Assembly: GCA_046318595.1 (NCBI GenBank)
Contig: JBKCTV010000039.1
Span: 1-63,326 of the forward strand
Origin: DAITMV01 sp046318595
GTDB lineage: Bacteria; Pseudomonadota; Gammaproteobacteria; Burkholderiales; Burkholderiaceae_B
Length of the DNA: 63,326 nucleotides
Reading direction: 5' to 3'
Part shown: positions 1 to 9,331 of the stretch, in pieces
How positions within the stretch are numbered: the first letter of the stretch is position 1
Layout: the number at the start of each line of letters is the position of its first letter
Notes under the pieces: model-generated
What the model saw: the letters and a program-made list of their open reading frames with translations, nothing else
What the model was told of the DNA's origin: nothing
Database searches by the model: none
Translations under genes and position numbers: made by a program

Positions 1-1195
1 GCTTCAGGGTTCGCGTCTTCAGCGTGAAGTGCTTGTTGGTGCGCAAGTCGTAGAACCAGACCCCCTTCGTGTGAATCTGGCCGTCCTTCTGCCTGGCATC
101 GAAGAACACCACGTTCGCTTTCACACCTTGCGCGTAGAAGATGCCGGTCGGCAGCCGTAGCACGGTGTGTACATCGCAGGTCTCCAGGAGCTTCTTGCGG
201 ATCTTCTCCCCGGCACCGCCCTCGAACAGCACGTTGTCCGGCAACACCACGGCGGCTTGGCCGCCCACCTTCAGCATGCTGACGATGTGCTGCAGAAAGT
301 TGAGCTGCTTGTTCGACGTGGTTTCCCAGAAGTCCTGTCGTTCGTAGGTGAGCGCCTCCTTGTCTTCCTCACCCTCTTCGTTGGTGATGGTCATGCTGCT
401 CTTCTTGCCGAAGGGCGGATTGGCCAGCACGTAATCCACCTTGCGCCTGGGCTCGGTTATCAGGGCGTCTGATCGCTCCACCAGGGGTTCGCCATCCAGC
501 TCGCCGATGCTGTGCAGGAACAGGTTCATCAAGCACATGCGCCGGGTGTTTGGCACGATCTCGTTGCCGTAGAAGGTCTGGTCGCGCAGGAAGGCCTTCT
601 GGCGCTTGTCCAGCGTGGCACCGGGGCGGGTCAGCCAGTTGTAGGCGCCCAGGAAGAATCCGCCCGTGCCGCACGCCGGGTCGGCAATCGACTTCATCGG
701 TTCGGGTCGAACGCAGGCCACCATGGCCTCGATCAGCGCGCGCGGGGTGAAGTACTGGCCCGCGCCGCTCTTGGTGTCTTCGGCGTTTTTCTGCAGCAAG
801 CCTTCGTACAGATCGCCCTTGGTGTCGGCGTCCAGGCTGATCCAGCTTTCGGCATCAATCAATTGCACCAAGCGTGAGAGCTTGGCCGGATCCTGAATCT
901 TGTTCTGGGCTTTGAAAAAGATCGCACCCAGCATGCCCGGCTCGTTGCCCAGCTTGTGCAGGGTGGCGAGGTAATGCGCCTCCAGTGGTTCGCCCACCTT
1001 GGGGGTCAGGCTGGCCCAGTCGAAGCCCTTGGGGATGTGGGTGTCCCGGTTGTAGGGCTCTTGCGCGTATTCGTGCGCCAGCTTCAGGAACAGCAAGTAG
1101 GTGAGCTGTTCGAGGTAATCGCCATAGCCTACGCCGTCGTCGCGCAAGGTGTGGCAGAAATTCCAGACTTTCTGGACGAGGGTGCTTGTGTTCAT
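1..1195 (-). CDS. hsdM: Type I restriction-modification DNA methyltransferase subunit, C-terminus cut by window edge
   Basis: Adenine-N6 methylase subunit of a type I restriction-modification enzyme; with HsdS it modifies the recognition site and with HsdR it forms the restriction complex. The frame is open from ATG at 1195 to the window edge (398 codons visible). The N-terminus has the helical HsdM_N pattern (RDDGVGYGDYLEQLTYLLFL), followed by SAM-binding motif I, DPACGTGGF, near 680 and the catalytic NPPF motif near 418. Its ATG overlaps the stop of the upstream HNH gene by 4 bp, so translation is probably coupled. It is the last visible gene of the operon, behind hsdR and hsdS; in many type I loci hsdM comes first. 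Family assignment is firm; only the C-terminus is missing. Confidence 0.95.
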   Translation of the reverse strand, partial: MNTSTLVQKVWNFCHTLRDDGVGYGDYLEQLTYLLFLKLAHEYAQEPYNRDTHIPKGFDWASLTPKVGEPLEAHYLATLHKLGNEPGMLGAIFFKAQNKIQDPAKLSRLVQLIDAESWISLDADTKGDLYEGLLQKNAEDTKSGAGQYFTPRALIEAMVACVRPEPMKSIADPACGTGGFFLGAYNWLTRPGATLDKRQKAFLRDQTFYGNEIVPNTRRMCLMNLFLHSIGELDGEPLVERSDALITEPRRKVDYVLANPPFGKKSSMTITNEEGEEDKEALTYERQDFWETTSNKQLNFLQHIVSMLKVGGQAAVVLPDNVLFEGGAGEKIRKKLLETCDVHTVLRLPTGIFYAQGVKANVVFFDARQKDGQIHTKGVWFYDLRTNKHFTLKTRTLK

Positions 1196-1986
1196 AAAAG
1201 GGCCTCCACCCAAGCTTTGTCTCGATGCGTGCCAATGGCAGATCGGAAAAAACTTGCGTATTCGTGATCGTGAAAAAGGTGTTTATTGATTTCAGAGATG
1301 ACCGCAGGGGTGGATGTGTTGCCCACGACAGCAAGTAAGGTGGCCAATGTTTGCCAACGACTGCGTTTGTCCTCGGGCGTGTTCCATTCATTGAATCCCA
1401 GCCGGTCAATCGTGTAGCGCGCACGCGTGTATTCCCAAGTACCATCCGGTGCGACTGGCTTAACCTCGCCGTCAATGCCATGGGCGAGCAAATCGCAATC
1501 AGCCTGCACACAAGGGTCCAATAATCTGGGCGATTCAGCAGTCAGTTGCCCCGTAGGCAGCGCACAACGCTGAGCCTCATCACGAAGAGGGAACTCATTG
1601 GCCTTGCCATGCAGTACGTCGGCATCATTTTTTTCAGGTCGATTGCACCGTTGGCATGAAAGTCGGAAATTCCACCATTCATAGGCCAACCAGTAGTACC
1701 CGTCATGCCCCGCTAGTTTCACGCCATCCACCGTGATGCCCAGCTTGGGCCGGAAGTGATCGACATCAAAGGGTGCACGTGTGCTCTTCGCTTCGCAATA
1801 CCAGCATTTGTGCCCGCTGGCATTGGCAAGCCACTTTTTGAGTAATCCCCAACTGCCGTTCTTCTTGATGTAGGCAGATCGAAGCGTGTGGGTACCCAAG
1901 GAATTGACCTTTGCGAGCCTGGCCGTGTAAACCTTGGGGCAGCGTGCCGGTAAATGTGGGGGCAATGACATCTGGATGAATCTCAA
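1192..1986 (-). CDS. HNH endonuclease, PtuB-like (Septu defence)
   Basis: 264-aa HNH nuclease. It shows the zinc pair CWYC, the catalytic-type segment DVDHFRPK, then YYWLAYEWWNFRLSC with a second zinc pair CQRCN, and a short NEFPL motif. This arrangement is that of the PtuB/TIGR02646 family, the nuclease half of Septu anti-phage systems and of the retron Ec78 effector. The gene overlaps the upstream ATPase by 4 bp and the downstream hsdM by 4 bp, so it is embedded inside a type I restriction operon. The pairing with an ABC/SMC-like ATPase supports a defence role: the ATPase is expected to hold the nuclease inactive until infection. That activation model is taken from characterised Septu systems and is not shown here. 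Confidence 0.82.
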   Translation of the reverse strand: MRFIQMSLPPHLPARCPKVYTARLAKVNSLGTHTLRSAYIKKNGSWGLLKKWLANASGHKCWYCEAKSTRAPFDVDHFRPKLGITVDGVKLAGHDGYYWLAYEWWNFRLSCQRCNRPEKNDADVLHGKANEFPLRDEAQRCALPTGQLTAESPRLLDPCVQADCDLLAHGIDGEVKPVAPDGTWEYTRARYTIDRLGFNEWNTPEDKRSRWQTLATLLAVVGNTSTPAVISEINKHLFHDHEYASFFRSAIGTHRDKAWVEALL

Positions 1987-3671
1987 GCCTGCCCCTCCTG
2001 CAAGCTGCGCAGCAGGCTTTGCACCAAGGCATCGAGTGCCTTCTGTTTATTCTCCGGGGTGACGATGGCACCGTGGATATCGCCGTCTGCGGCCAAATCA
2101 AAGCGGGCACGCAGATACTCTTGCTCCAGCCTATCCCGAGACGCAAAGTTGAAATCCAAGCCTTCAAGTCGAGTACGGATTTTCAGCAACTTGGCCCGAT
2201 CAGCATCGCTGAGCGGGGTCTGCTGGGTGGACAACTGGTGCAGTGCCAGCAGATCGGCATTCGTGGCCTTGTCCAGGCTGGTGCCCAAGCCGAACATATC
2301 GCTGGTCACGATCCCGGCAAAGCCCATGCCCTTCGGATCGACAGCCGGGTTTTCGGCGCGCACTGTGCGGCTGCCTGCTTCGCGATACAGGATCTGCACC
2401 TGCTCCTTCACCAACTCTGCAATAGCCAAGGGGTTGTGAGTCGTCAGCACAATGTGACTGTTGTCCTGGCCCTCGCTGTTTTGACCAACAAAGGACTTCA
2501 GATAATTCAGGTAGTCCACGCACCAGCGTGGATTCAAATGCGTATCGGGTTCATCCAGCAAGAACAGGCTTTCATCCTCGGCGGTAAAGCGCAGCAGCCC
2601 TAATACGGTAAGCAACTGCTGTTCGCCCTCACTGAGCTCCCGGAATGTGACGCTGCCATCGTTTTTCTTGAGGCGCACGCGGATGCGCACCTCTTCGATC
2701 AACTCGGAGACGTAGGTGCTCTCCAGATCACGGAAGAACTGCGCCGATGACTGGTTGCCGACCAGGCGACGAAGGGCTGCAATATCTTTCACGTACAGAT
2801 ACTTGAATTGCAGCGTTTCTTTGTTCCAGATCGAGGTGGACACACGACGACTGATCTCCACCGGTGCCAGCGCAATGTCATAGAATCGGGACAGGAAGTC
2901 ACGTACCACGCCACGCGCATTCCAAAAGCGAGGATCGCCATCCGCTGCCTTTGATTTCCACGGCGGTTGCCGCAGCACGAACAACACTGACTCAATGCCT
3001 TCGTCCGGATCAAGACCGAGGTGGTCGTCAAGGAAAGCCCGAACCACGTCGGATTTCTGAATCAAAAAGGCCAGCAACACAAACTGGCTGTGCACCGGCA
3101 TGGCATAGAACAGGCGCTTCAGGCCGGGGTCCTCACCATTCCGCAGTTTGCTGTCGTAATTTTCGAGGTAGGGGCGAAACACCTCGTGCATGCGCGGGCT
3201 CTCGCCCGAGTAGTAGCTGAATACATAGCGCGGCAGATACTCGCTATCCGCATTCAGGAACGCCGTGAGCTTGATGGCCTTGCCACGCAGAGCCGACACC
3301 GGCGCTTCGCCCTCGATGAATGGGGTCAGGGTGCCTTCACCACGGGCTTGTGCATCCGTCGCAACGTGAATCGTGAAAGGCTCTTTCTCGCGATCCGGGT
3401 CGGCATCGATCTCAATGTGCCGCAGGTTCTCGCCCGCTCCCATGCGATAGGCCAGCCGAAAGGCAAACGCGGGCGTGCGCTTTTTGCCGATCAGGTCACG
3501 AAAGATAATGGCCAGCGCCTCCAGCACGTTGGACTTGCCAGTGCCGTTCCAGCCAATCACTACGGTCACCCAGTGGTCTTGATCGAAGTCGATGGTGACG
3601 TTTTTCAGGTTCTTGAACTGGTGCGTCGGGCTGTCCTTGGCGCTGCCGATGGTGAGCTTGTCCAGACGCAT
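1983..3671 (-). CDS. AAA/ABC-type ATPase, PtuA-like (Septu defence)
   Basis: 562-aa SMC/Rad50-like ATPase of the AAA_21 type. Visible motifs in order are Walker A GWNGTGKSN (about residues 40-48), an ABC-like signature LSEGEQQLL (about 345), Walker B LFLLDEPDTHLNP (about 370) and a switch histidine in LTTHNPLA. The long middle stretch would be the coiled or insertion region. It starts 2 bp after the hsdS stop and overlaps the HNH gene by 4 bp. ATPase plus HNH partner fits PtuA of Septu. An OLD-like ATPase is the alternative, but no TOPRIM domain is seen and the partner is HNH rather than UvrD-like, which favours PtuA. Substrate and trigger are unknown. Confidence 0.8.
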   Translation of the reverse strand: MRLDKLTIGSAKDSPTHQFKNLKNVTIDFDQDHWVTVVIGWNGTGKSNVLEALAIIFRDLIGKKRTPAFAFRLAYRMGAGENLRHIEIDADPDREKEPFTIHVATDAQARGEGTLTPFIEGEAPVSALRGKAIKLTAFLNADSEYLPRYVFSYYSGESPRMHEVFRPYLENYDSKLRNGEDPGLKRLFYAMPVHSQFVLLAFLIQKSDVVRAFLDDHLGLDPDEGIESVLFVLRQPPWKSKAADGDPRFWNARGVVRDFLSRFYDIALAPVEISRRVSTSIWNKETLQFKYLYVKDIAALRRLVGNQSSAQFFRDLESTYVSELIEEVRIRVRLKKNDGSVTFRELSEGEQQLLTVLGLLRFTAEDESLFLLDEPDTHLNPRWCVDYLNYLKSFVGQNSEGQDNSHIVLTTHNPLAIAELVKEQVQILYREAGSRTVRAENPAVDPKGMGFAGIVTSDMFGLGTSLDKATNADLLALHQLSTQQTPLSDADRAKLLKIRTRLEGLDFNFASRDRLEQEYLRARFDLAADGDIHGAIVTPENKQKALDALVQSLLRSLQEGQA

Positions 3672-3673
3672 GC

Positions 3674-5407
3674 TCAGCCCGCCAACAGTTTCAGCTTGTC
3701 AGACAGCTTGCGTCCCTGCGCATCGGTCACGGCCTCCACCGCCAGGCGACCGGCCTTGTCCAGCTTGCGTAGCTCGGCGTACAGCTCTTCGATGCGTTCC
3801 GTCAGCGCGCCATCGGCCACACCACAGCGGCGGAAGGCTTCTTGCGCAGGCACCCAGTCGCCCGCCTCGGCGAGCACGTCGATCAGTTGGCTCACCATGG
3901 CGGCGATCTCCTTTGGCTTTGTTTTGCGAGTCTTGGGCCGTTTCTCGCGTTCCGCCCGTTCGGCGCGGATGCGTTCCAGAAGCAAGCTGGCGGGTTCGTC
4001 ATTCGGGTCTTGTGGCAACAGTTCGCCAGAGAAGGCAGCGCGCAGGATGTTTTGGCGTTGGGCGTTGGATTGTTTGAGGGAAAGATCAACGCTCTTCAAC
4101 TGGTCGACAATTTCGCTGGTTTGGACGTGAAGTGCCGATATTATTTCCTGCTGCTCTTTAAACGGCGGAACCGGCACAGCAAGTGCGGATAGTTTGGACC
4201 CGTTGACATTTGCCTGACCGACTTGCTGAACCACAACCGATTTAATCCAGCGCTTTCCATATGCTGAATTGATAAACGCCGATGCAATCTCGGGAATGTA
4301 GCCTCCAGAAAATCGAACGCCAATCAAATACGAGGCAAACGAGCACGGCGATATTTGTGATCGGTAGACGGCAGTCTTGCCAACTAATTCAGGACTGTTG
4401 GTGCGATTGAATAACAAATCACCGTCTTGAAGATGGAGACCAGGAAATTCGTCATGGTCGACGGGCAGATACTTCAAGTTTGAAAAGTCCAGGTCGCCAT
4501 CTTGAATATTCCCCATGCGCAAGACCGGAATGCCGGTTGGGTCTTCGTTTGTTTTTGACGATGATCCGTACTTTTGCTCAACGGTAAGCTGATCGATGCT
4601 TGCCCACACCCACCCCACCGGCAATTCCGGCAGCCCAGTCAAATCCGGCTGCACCGGTTCAGGGTATTTTTTTTGCCAGTCCTTGGGCGGGGTTTTGCCT
4701 TGTTCTTTGAATTTGGCGATCTGTTTGGCTTCCCAGCGGGCGCGGCGTTCGGTGAGGATGCGCTGCAACAGTTGTGCGCCGGTTTCGGTGGGCTTGTGCT
4801 TGGCTCGCCACTCAGCGGTAAGTGAGCCTTCCACCGCAGCTTTGAGCAGCGATTGCCGGTATTGCGCCAGTTTTTTCTGCGCGGCCTTGAGTTCAGCCAC
4901 ACCGGCATCGAGGTCGGAGAGTAGTTCTTCGAGTTTGGCAACGATGCGGGATTGTTGCGCCGGTGTTTCGAAGCCAAAGGTGAACGCAGCAATGTCTTTC
5001 GGTCGCACGGCGGGATACAGCGCGCCTTGCACAAGGGCCGACATTTCGTCGACAAAACGTTGCGATTGGACCAGACGAAGCAAGAACTCCGGGCGCAGCC
5101 AACGAGACCGGAGAACATGAAAGCCTGTGGAGCCGATTGCGCCATCAAGCTGTTCGGGAACGAGCGCGACCGCATTCAGATTGGGACGCGTCATTGAAAC
5201 CAGCACATCACCAGTGCGAAGAAGCTGCTTGGCTCGACTCGGAGCCTGCGACAGCGTCAAGGCTTTGGCTTCGGTAATTTTTTTTGTTTCACGGTCGATG
5301 CTGCTGATATCCACATAAACGAAATCGCCAATTGGCCCAGCCTGTTCTACAGGCTCGTCTGCCAATTCACCAAGGGTAGCGAGGGACCGTTGATTCAATT
5401 CACCCAT
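3674..5407 (-). CDS. hsdS: Type I restriction-modification specificity subunit
   Basis: Specificity subunit that sets the bipartite DNA recognition site. Two target-recognition domains are each followed by a conserved helical spacer: the first spacer contains KLEELLSDLDAGVAELKAAQ (about 165-185) and the second EIVDQLKSVDLSLKQ (about 440). At 577 aa it is longer than the usual 400-460 aa. The excess is a basic linker (RPKTRKTKPKE) and a C-terminal domain of about 75 residues with helical, winged-helix-like character. The ATG overlaps the hsdR stop by one base (TAATG). Recognition domains evolve fast, so the target cannot be inferred from the sequence. Confidence 0.95.
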   Translation of the reverse strand: MGELNQRSLATLGELADEPVEQAGPIGDFVYVDISSIDRETKKITEAKALTLSQAPSRAKQLLRTGDVLVSMTRPNLNAVALVPEQLDGAIGSTGFHVLRSRWLRPEFLLRLVQSQRFVDEMSALVQGALYPAVRPKDIAAFTFGFETPAQQSRIVAKLEELLSDLDAGVAELKAAQKKLAQYRQSLLKAAVEGSLTAEWRAKHKPTETGAQLLQRILTERRARWEAKQIAKFKEQGKTPPKDWQKKYPEPVQPDLTGLPELPVGWVWASIDQLTVEQKYGSSSKTNEDPTGIPVLRMGNIQDGDLDFSNLKYLPVDHDEFPGLHLQDGDLLFNRTNSPELVGKTAVYRSQISPCSFASYLIGVRFSGGYIPEIASAFINSAYGKRWIKSVVVQQVGQANVNGSKLSALAVPVPPFKEQQEIISALHVQTSEIVDQLKSVDLSLKQSNAQRQNILRAAFSGELLPQDPNDEPASLLLERIRAERAEREKRPKTRKTKPKEIAAMVSQLIDVLAEAGDWVPAQEAFRRCGVADGALTERIEELYAELRKLDKAGRLAVEAVTDAQGRKLSDKLKLLAG

Positions 5408-8187
5408 TACGCCACCAATTCCATATTCATTTCATTCATCAAGGTATCCAGTTCCTTGCCAAACAGGCCCCAGGCTTTTTGCAAGCCGCCTTTGTCGGCC
5501 AGTTCGGCGTAATCAAAATCGTCGCGACTGATGCTGCAACTGCTGGCAATGTGGTCCTTCATCAGCCGAAGCCATTCGGTCTGCTCGGGCGTGAAGGCAG
5601 TGCCGCGCTGGGCGTTGTGGCGGAAGATCCAAGACTGGAAGCGTCTGTCCACCTCATCGGTAAAGGGTTTGAGCTCAGCATCCAGCCCCAGTGCAAAGCG
5701 CAGCAGCGAGACCAGATCGGTGAGCTGGCGTTTGCGGTCCGCGCCCTTCACAGCCGAGGTCTGCACACGGGCATAGGCGCTCCACAGCCGCTCGGTGGTG
5801 AGCATCAATGGCGGTTTGGCGAGGTGCGCGTGCAGGTCTTCGAGCATGTCGAAGGTGAGTGCGCGGCGCTGGGAGGGCTGCTGGTAGAAAAAGCCGAGGG
5901 CGGCAATTTCATCCTTGTGCTGCGCGATGTAGTTGGCAAAGGTCTGGATCACCGCCTTGGCCTGCGTTTCGGCCTGCTCACTAAAACCGCTGAAGGTAAC
6001 CTGATCGAGGTTGATGTGATCGATGAGCTGCTCGCGCTCGCGGCGGGCGGCTTCTAACTCGTCGCGCAGTTCTGGCTTGTCGAAGGGGGCACAGGCAGCG
6101 GCCACGCGCTCGGCGCGGGCGGATTCAATTTCTTCGGGCAGCAAGCTGTCCTCAGAGCGCGTAATGCCTTTCGCCTTGGCAGTAGCCAGCGCAGCTTGCA
6201 CGATGGCATCGGGGTCCAGCGCGGCAATCAAGCCTTTGCCGAGATCGCCCACCGGAATACCGCCGGAGACTTTTTCGATGCGCGCGTGCGCCTTGTCGTC
6301 CAGTTGCTTGGCGAGGCGCACCAGACGGTTGGCGAGCGAGAGCAGAGTGTCGTCGTCGCGGCTGCCCATCGCCACGCCTTGCAGTAAATCCTTCAGCGCC
6401 ACGCCAGGCTTTTTCTCCAGCGGACGGCTTTCGGTTTTGAGGGATTTCTCCACGCCCACGGCGTCGATCAGCACAAAACGGGTTTTGGCCCCATCGGCGC
6501 TGTTGCTGACGCGCTTGAGGCTGTCGCCATCCAGGCTGCGCACACCCCTGCCCTTCATCTGCTCGTAATAGCCCTTGCTGCGCACGTCGCGCATGAACAG
6601 AAGCAGTTCCAGGGGCTTCACGTCGGTGCCGGTGGCGATCATGTCCACGGTCACCGCGATGCGTGGGTTGTAGTCGTTGCGAAAGCTGCTGAGGATGGTG
6701 TCGGCGTCTTCTTCGGCACGGTAGGTGACTTTCTTGCAGAAGGCATTGCCTTGGCCGTAGACCTCGCGAACAATGTTGATGATGTCGTCGGCGTGACTGT
6801 CGGTTTTGGCGAAGATCAGGGTCTTGGGTGTTTCCTTGCGTGTCGGGAAGATTTGCGTTTCCACCGCCGTTTTCATGGCCTGGATCACCTGCCGAATCTG
6901 GCTGGGGTTCACCACTGATTTATCCAACTCCTTGCCGGCGTAGATGGTATCTTCTTCGGTTTCGCCCCAGCGTTTCTTTCGTGTGGCGCGGTCGCGGTGG
7001 TCCACCCATTCTTTGGCCTTCAGTTCCGCGCCCTTCTGGGTGATCTCGGTTTCGATCTCGTAAACGTCGTAGCCCACGTTGACGCTATCCGCAACGGACT
7101 GCTCGTAGGTGTATTCGGCAACGATGTTCTCAAAGAAAAAGCCGAAGGTGCGTTTGTCCGGCGTGGCGGTGAGGCCGATCAGGCTGGCATCGAAGTAGTC
7201 GAGCACCTGTTTCCACAGGTTGTAGATGCTGCGGTGGCACTCATCGATGATAATGAAGTCGAAGGTTTCCACCGGCACGGCCGGGTTGTAACGTACCAGC
7301 TTTTCCTGCTTCGCCGTTTGCCGCACTTCGTTGAGCGAGACATCCTCAGCGGATTCGTCAATCGGCTCGCCGGAGAGAATTGAGTACATGCGCTGGATCG
7401 TGCTGATGCACACCTGCGAATGAGGATCGATGTTGGGCGAGGCCAGCCGCTGCACGTTGTAAAGCTCGGTGAATTTGCGGCCATCATCAGGCGGCGTGTA
7501 GGCCATGAACTCTTGATGCGCCTGTTTGCCGAGGTTGCGGGTGTCAACCAGAAAAAGGATGCGTTTGGCGCCACCAAACTTCAGCAGGCGATAGACCGAT
7601 GTAATCGCGGTGAAGGTTTTGCCCGCACCAGTGGCCATATGCACAAGGGCACGCGGCTTGTTCTGCACCAGTGATTTTTCTAGGCCAGTGACGGCTTTGA
7701 TTTGGCAATCGCGCAGATTGTGTTCAGGCAAAGCCGGCATTTGCTCTGCTAAACGGCGGCGCAGACTTGTAGGCTGAGCTAACCATGAAGCCAGCGTTTC
7801 AGGCTTGAAGAAATGAAAGGTCTCGCGCGAACGCGGCGCGGGGTCTGCGTTGTCAGTAAAGCGAACGATCTGGCCTGTGGCTTCAAACAAGAAGCGCAGG
7901 GGTCTGTCGTCCTTGCGCCATTTGAGGTTGGCGGTGGCGTAGCGCTCGGTTTGGCTTTCGGTGACGGTGAGGTTTTCGCCGGCGCTGTCTCTCTTGGCCT
8001 CGATGACACACACAGCATTGCGCTTGACGAACAGCACGTAATCCGCCGGGCCGGTATCAGTGGGGTATTCGCGCACGGCGACCCCAACCGCTGCGCCGAG
8101 GTTGAGTTGCTTAATGTCCTGAATAACCCAGCCTGCCTGCTCCAGCTTCTGGTCGATCTGCTGGCGTGCTTTGGTTTCGGGTGTCAT
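5407..8187 (-). CDS. hsdR: Type I restriction-modification restriction/translocase subunit
   Basis: Motor and nuclease subunit (926 aa) that translocates and cleaves unmodified DNA. The N-terminal PD-(D/E)XK-type nuclease segment reads GPADYVLF then CVIEAKRD. The superfamily 2 helicase has Walker A MATGAGKTFTA, motif II DECHRS, and later helicase motifs (LTATPDKR, TGTDVKPLELL, KGRGVRS). The start at 8187 was chosen because GGAGAGGAGAAC-type Shine-Dalgarno sequence (AGGAG) lies just upstream and the protein then begins MTPETKARQQ, a normal HsdR N-terminus; the longer frame to 8334 adds 49 residues unlike the family. It is the first gene of the hsdR-hsdS-ptuA-ptuB-hsdM operon. Confidence 0.95.
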   Translation of the reverse strand: MTPETKARQQIDQKLEQAGWVIQDIKQLNLGAAVGVAVREYPTDTGPADYVLFVKRNAVCVIEAKRDSAGENLTVTESQTERYATANLKWRKDDRPLRFLFEATGQIVRFTDNADPAPRSRETFHFFKPETLASWLAQPTSLRRRLAEQMPALPEHNLRDCQIKAVTGLEKSLVQNKPRALVHMATGAGKTFTAITSVYRLLKFGGAKRILFLVDTRNLGKQAHQEFMAYTPPDDGRKFTELYNVQRLASPNIDPHSQVCISTIQRMYSILSGEPIDESAEDVSLNEVRQTAKQEKLVRYNPAVPVETFDFIIIDECHRSIYNLWKQVLDYFDASLIGLTATPDKRTFGFFFENIVAEYTYEQSVADSVNVGYDVYEIETEITQKGAELKAKEWVDHRDRATRKKRWGETEEDTIYAGKELDKSVVNPSQIRQVIQAMKTAVETQIFPTRKETPKTLIFAKTDSHADDIINIVREVYGQGNAFCKKVTYRAEEDADTILSSFRNDYNPRIAVTVDMIATGTDVKPLELLLFMRDVRSKGYYEQMKGRGVRSLDGDSLKRVSNSADGAKTRFVLIDAVGVEKSLKTESRPLEKKPGVALKDLLQGVAMGSRDDDTLLSLANRLVRLAKQLDDKAHARIEKVSGGIPVGDLGKGLIAALDPDAIVQAALATAKAKGITRSEDSLLPEEIESARAERVAAACAPFDKPELRDELEAARREREQLIDHINLDQVTFSGFSEQAETQAKAVIQTFANYIAQHKDEIAALGFFYQQPSQRRALTFDMLEDLHAHLAKPPLMLTTERLWSAYARVQTSAVKGADRKRQLTDLVSLLRFALGLDAELKPFTDEVDRRFQSWIFRHNAQRGTAFTPEQTEWLRLMKDHIASSCSISRDDFDYAELADKGGLQKAWGLFGKELDTLMNEMNMELVA

Positions 8188-8368
8188 GTGAGTTCTCCTC
8201 TCACCGTAAGCGGGTCTATCGCCCCCCCTTGATTGCCCGTGTTCGATAGAACACTTTGATTGATTGGGCCAGCGCCGATATCGCGCACGTTGTCCGATAG
8301 TCTTTTCATGAAATGGGCCCAGTAGCGCCGCCAACGGCTGTTGCCCTCAAAGCGCACTATGTGGCTTA

Positions 8369-9169
8369 TCAGCCGTAAGCGTGCAGGTAGCGCGCCAGTA
8401 CGGCAATTGCAGCCACGCCCACGCCGAGCAGTAAAAACTGTTGCAATGCCTGTCGCCATTGCAGCCGACGCTGCATCTGCGGAATCAGGTCCGCCACGGC
8501 GATATACAAAAAGCTGGCCGCCGCCAACACTAGCGCATATGGCAACACCCGATTCATGTCGTCGAGCAGTAGCAGTCCCAGGGCAGCGCCAGCGAGCGCC
8601 ATCACGCCGGTGACGCTCATCAATAAAAACGCACGACGCCGTCCGAGACCGGCGTTCAACAGCACAAGAAAATCCCCGGCCTGTTGCGGCAACTGATGCA
8701 GCGCGACCGATAAAGTAGTCATCCAGCCAAGCCGGGGATCGACCAGAAAAGCGCTGGCGATCAGCAAACCATCGGCGAAATTATGCATGCCGTTACCCAG
8801 TACGATCAGCAAACCGCCGCGCCCGGCATGCTCGGCATCGTAACCTTTGTGATGCTGGTGACCGTCATGCTCATGATGGTGGTTATGGCGGATCAGAGAC
8901 AGCTTTTCCAACATGAAAAACAGCAAGATCCCGCTCAACAGCCAAGCGAACACGAAGCTCGGCTCGGCAGCGCGCTCGAAAGCCTCGGGCAAGAGGTGCA
9001 ACAGCGCGGTCGCCAGCAACACTCCGGTGGAAAGACTGACCATCGGCTCCAGCAACCGAGACAAACGGCCCAGGCCCAGCCAGGCAGCCGCACCCAGGCT
9101 GACGGCCGTGCCCAGCGCCGCAGCCATCATGACCATACCCACACTTGCTTCCAAACCGGCTCCGCGCAT
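8369..9169 (-). CDS. ZIP family divalent metal transporter
   Basis: Inner-membrane ZIP-family importer, probably for zinc or another divalent metal, with about eight hydrophobic segments. A histidine-rich cytoplasmic loop (HNHHHEHDGHQHH) lies after the third segment. The metal-site helices are HNFADGLLIASAF and HQLPQQAGDF. In most bacterial ZIPs the second reads HExPxExGD, so both glutamates are replaced here by glutamine, which should alter metal binding. The start is taken as ATG 9169; a TTG at 9178 in frame is possible, and neither has a good Shine-Dalgarno sequence. A TATAAT-like sequence lies just upstream. The 180 bp between this gene and hsdR hold no convincing gene. Confidence 0.85.
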   Translation of the reverse strand: MRGAGLEASVGMVMMAAALGTAVSLGAAAWLGLGRLSRLLEPMVSLSTGVLLATALLHLLPEAFERAAEPSFVFAWLLSGILLFFMLEKLSLIRHNHHHEHDGHQHHKGYDAEHAGRGGLLIVLGNGMHNFADGLLIASAFLVDPRLGWMTTLSVALHQLPQQAGDFLVLLNAGLGRRRAFLLMSVTGVMALAGAALGLLLLDDMNRVLPYALVLAAASFLYIAVADLIPQMQRRLQWRQALQQFLLLGVGVAAIAVLARYLHAYG

Positions 9170-9331
9170 TGATTGCAATCAGCATTATACGGTCATGGCG
9201 TCACACGCGATGGTATGAATGACGTTCGGCCCGGCGTCGGGCAAATCCCGTAAAAACACAAGGCTCAACGCTAGTGTCGTTTACCTCTGCCGCTTCGATG
9301 ACAACGGCACAGTGCCATCCCGACAAATGCC

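Noticed and set aside
3021..4130. Long plus-strand open frame (369 aa) opposite the PtuA-like gene and hsdS
   Set aside because: Antisense frame over two well-supported genes; composition is the mirror of their codon use and no domain is seen.
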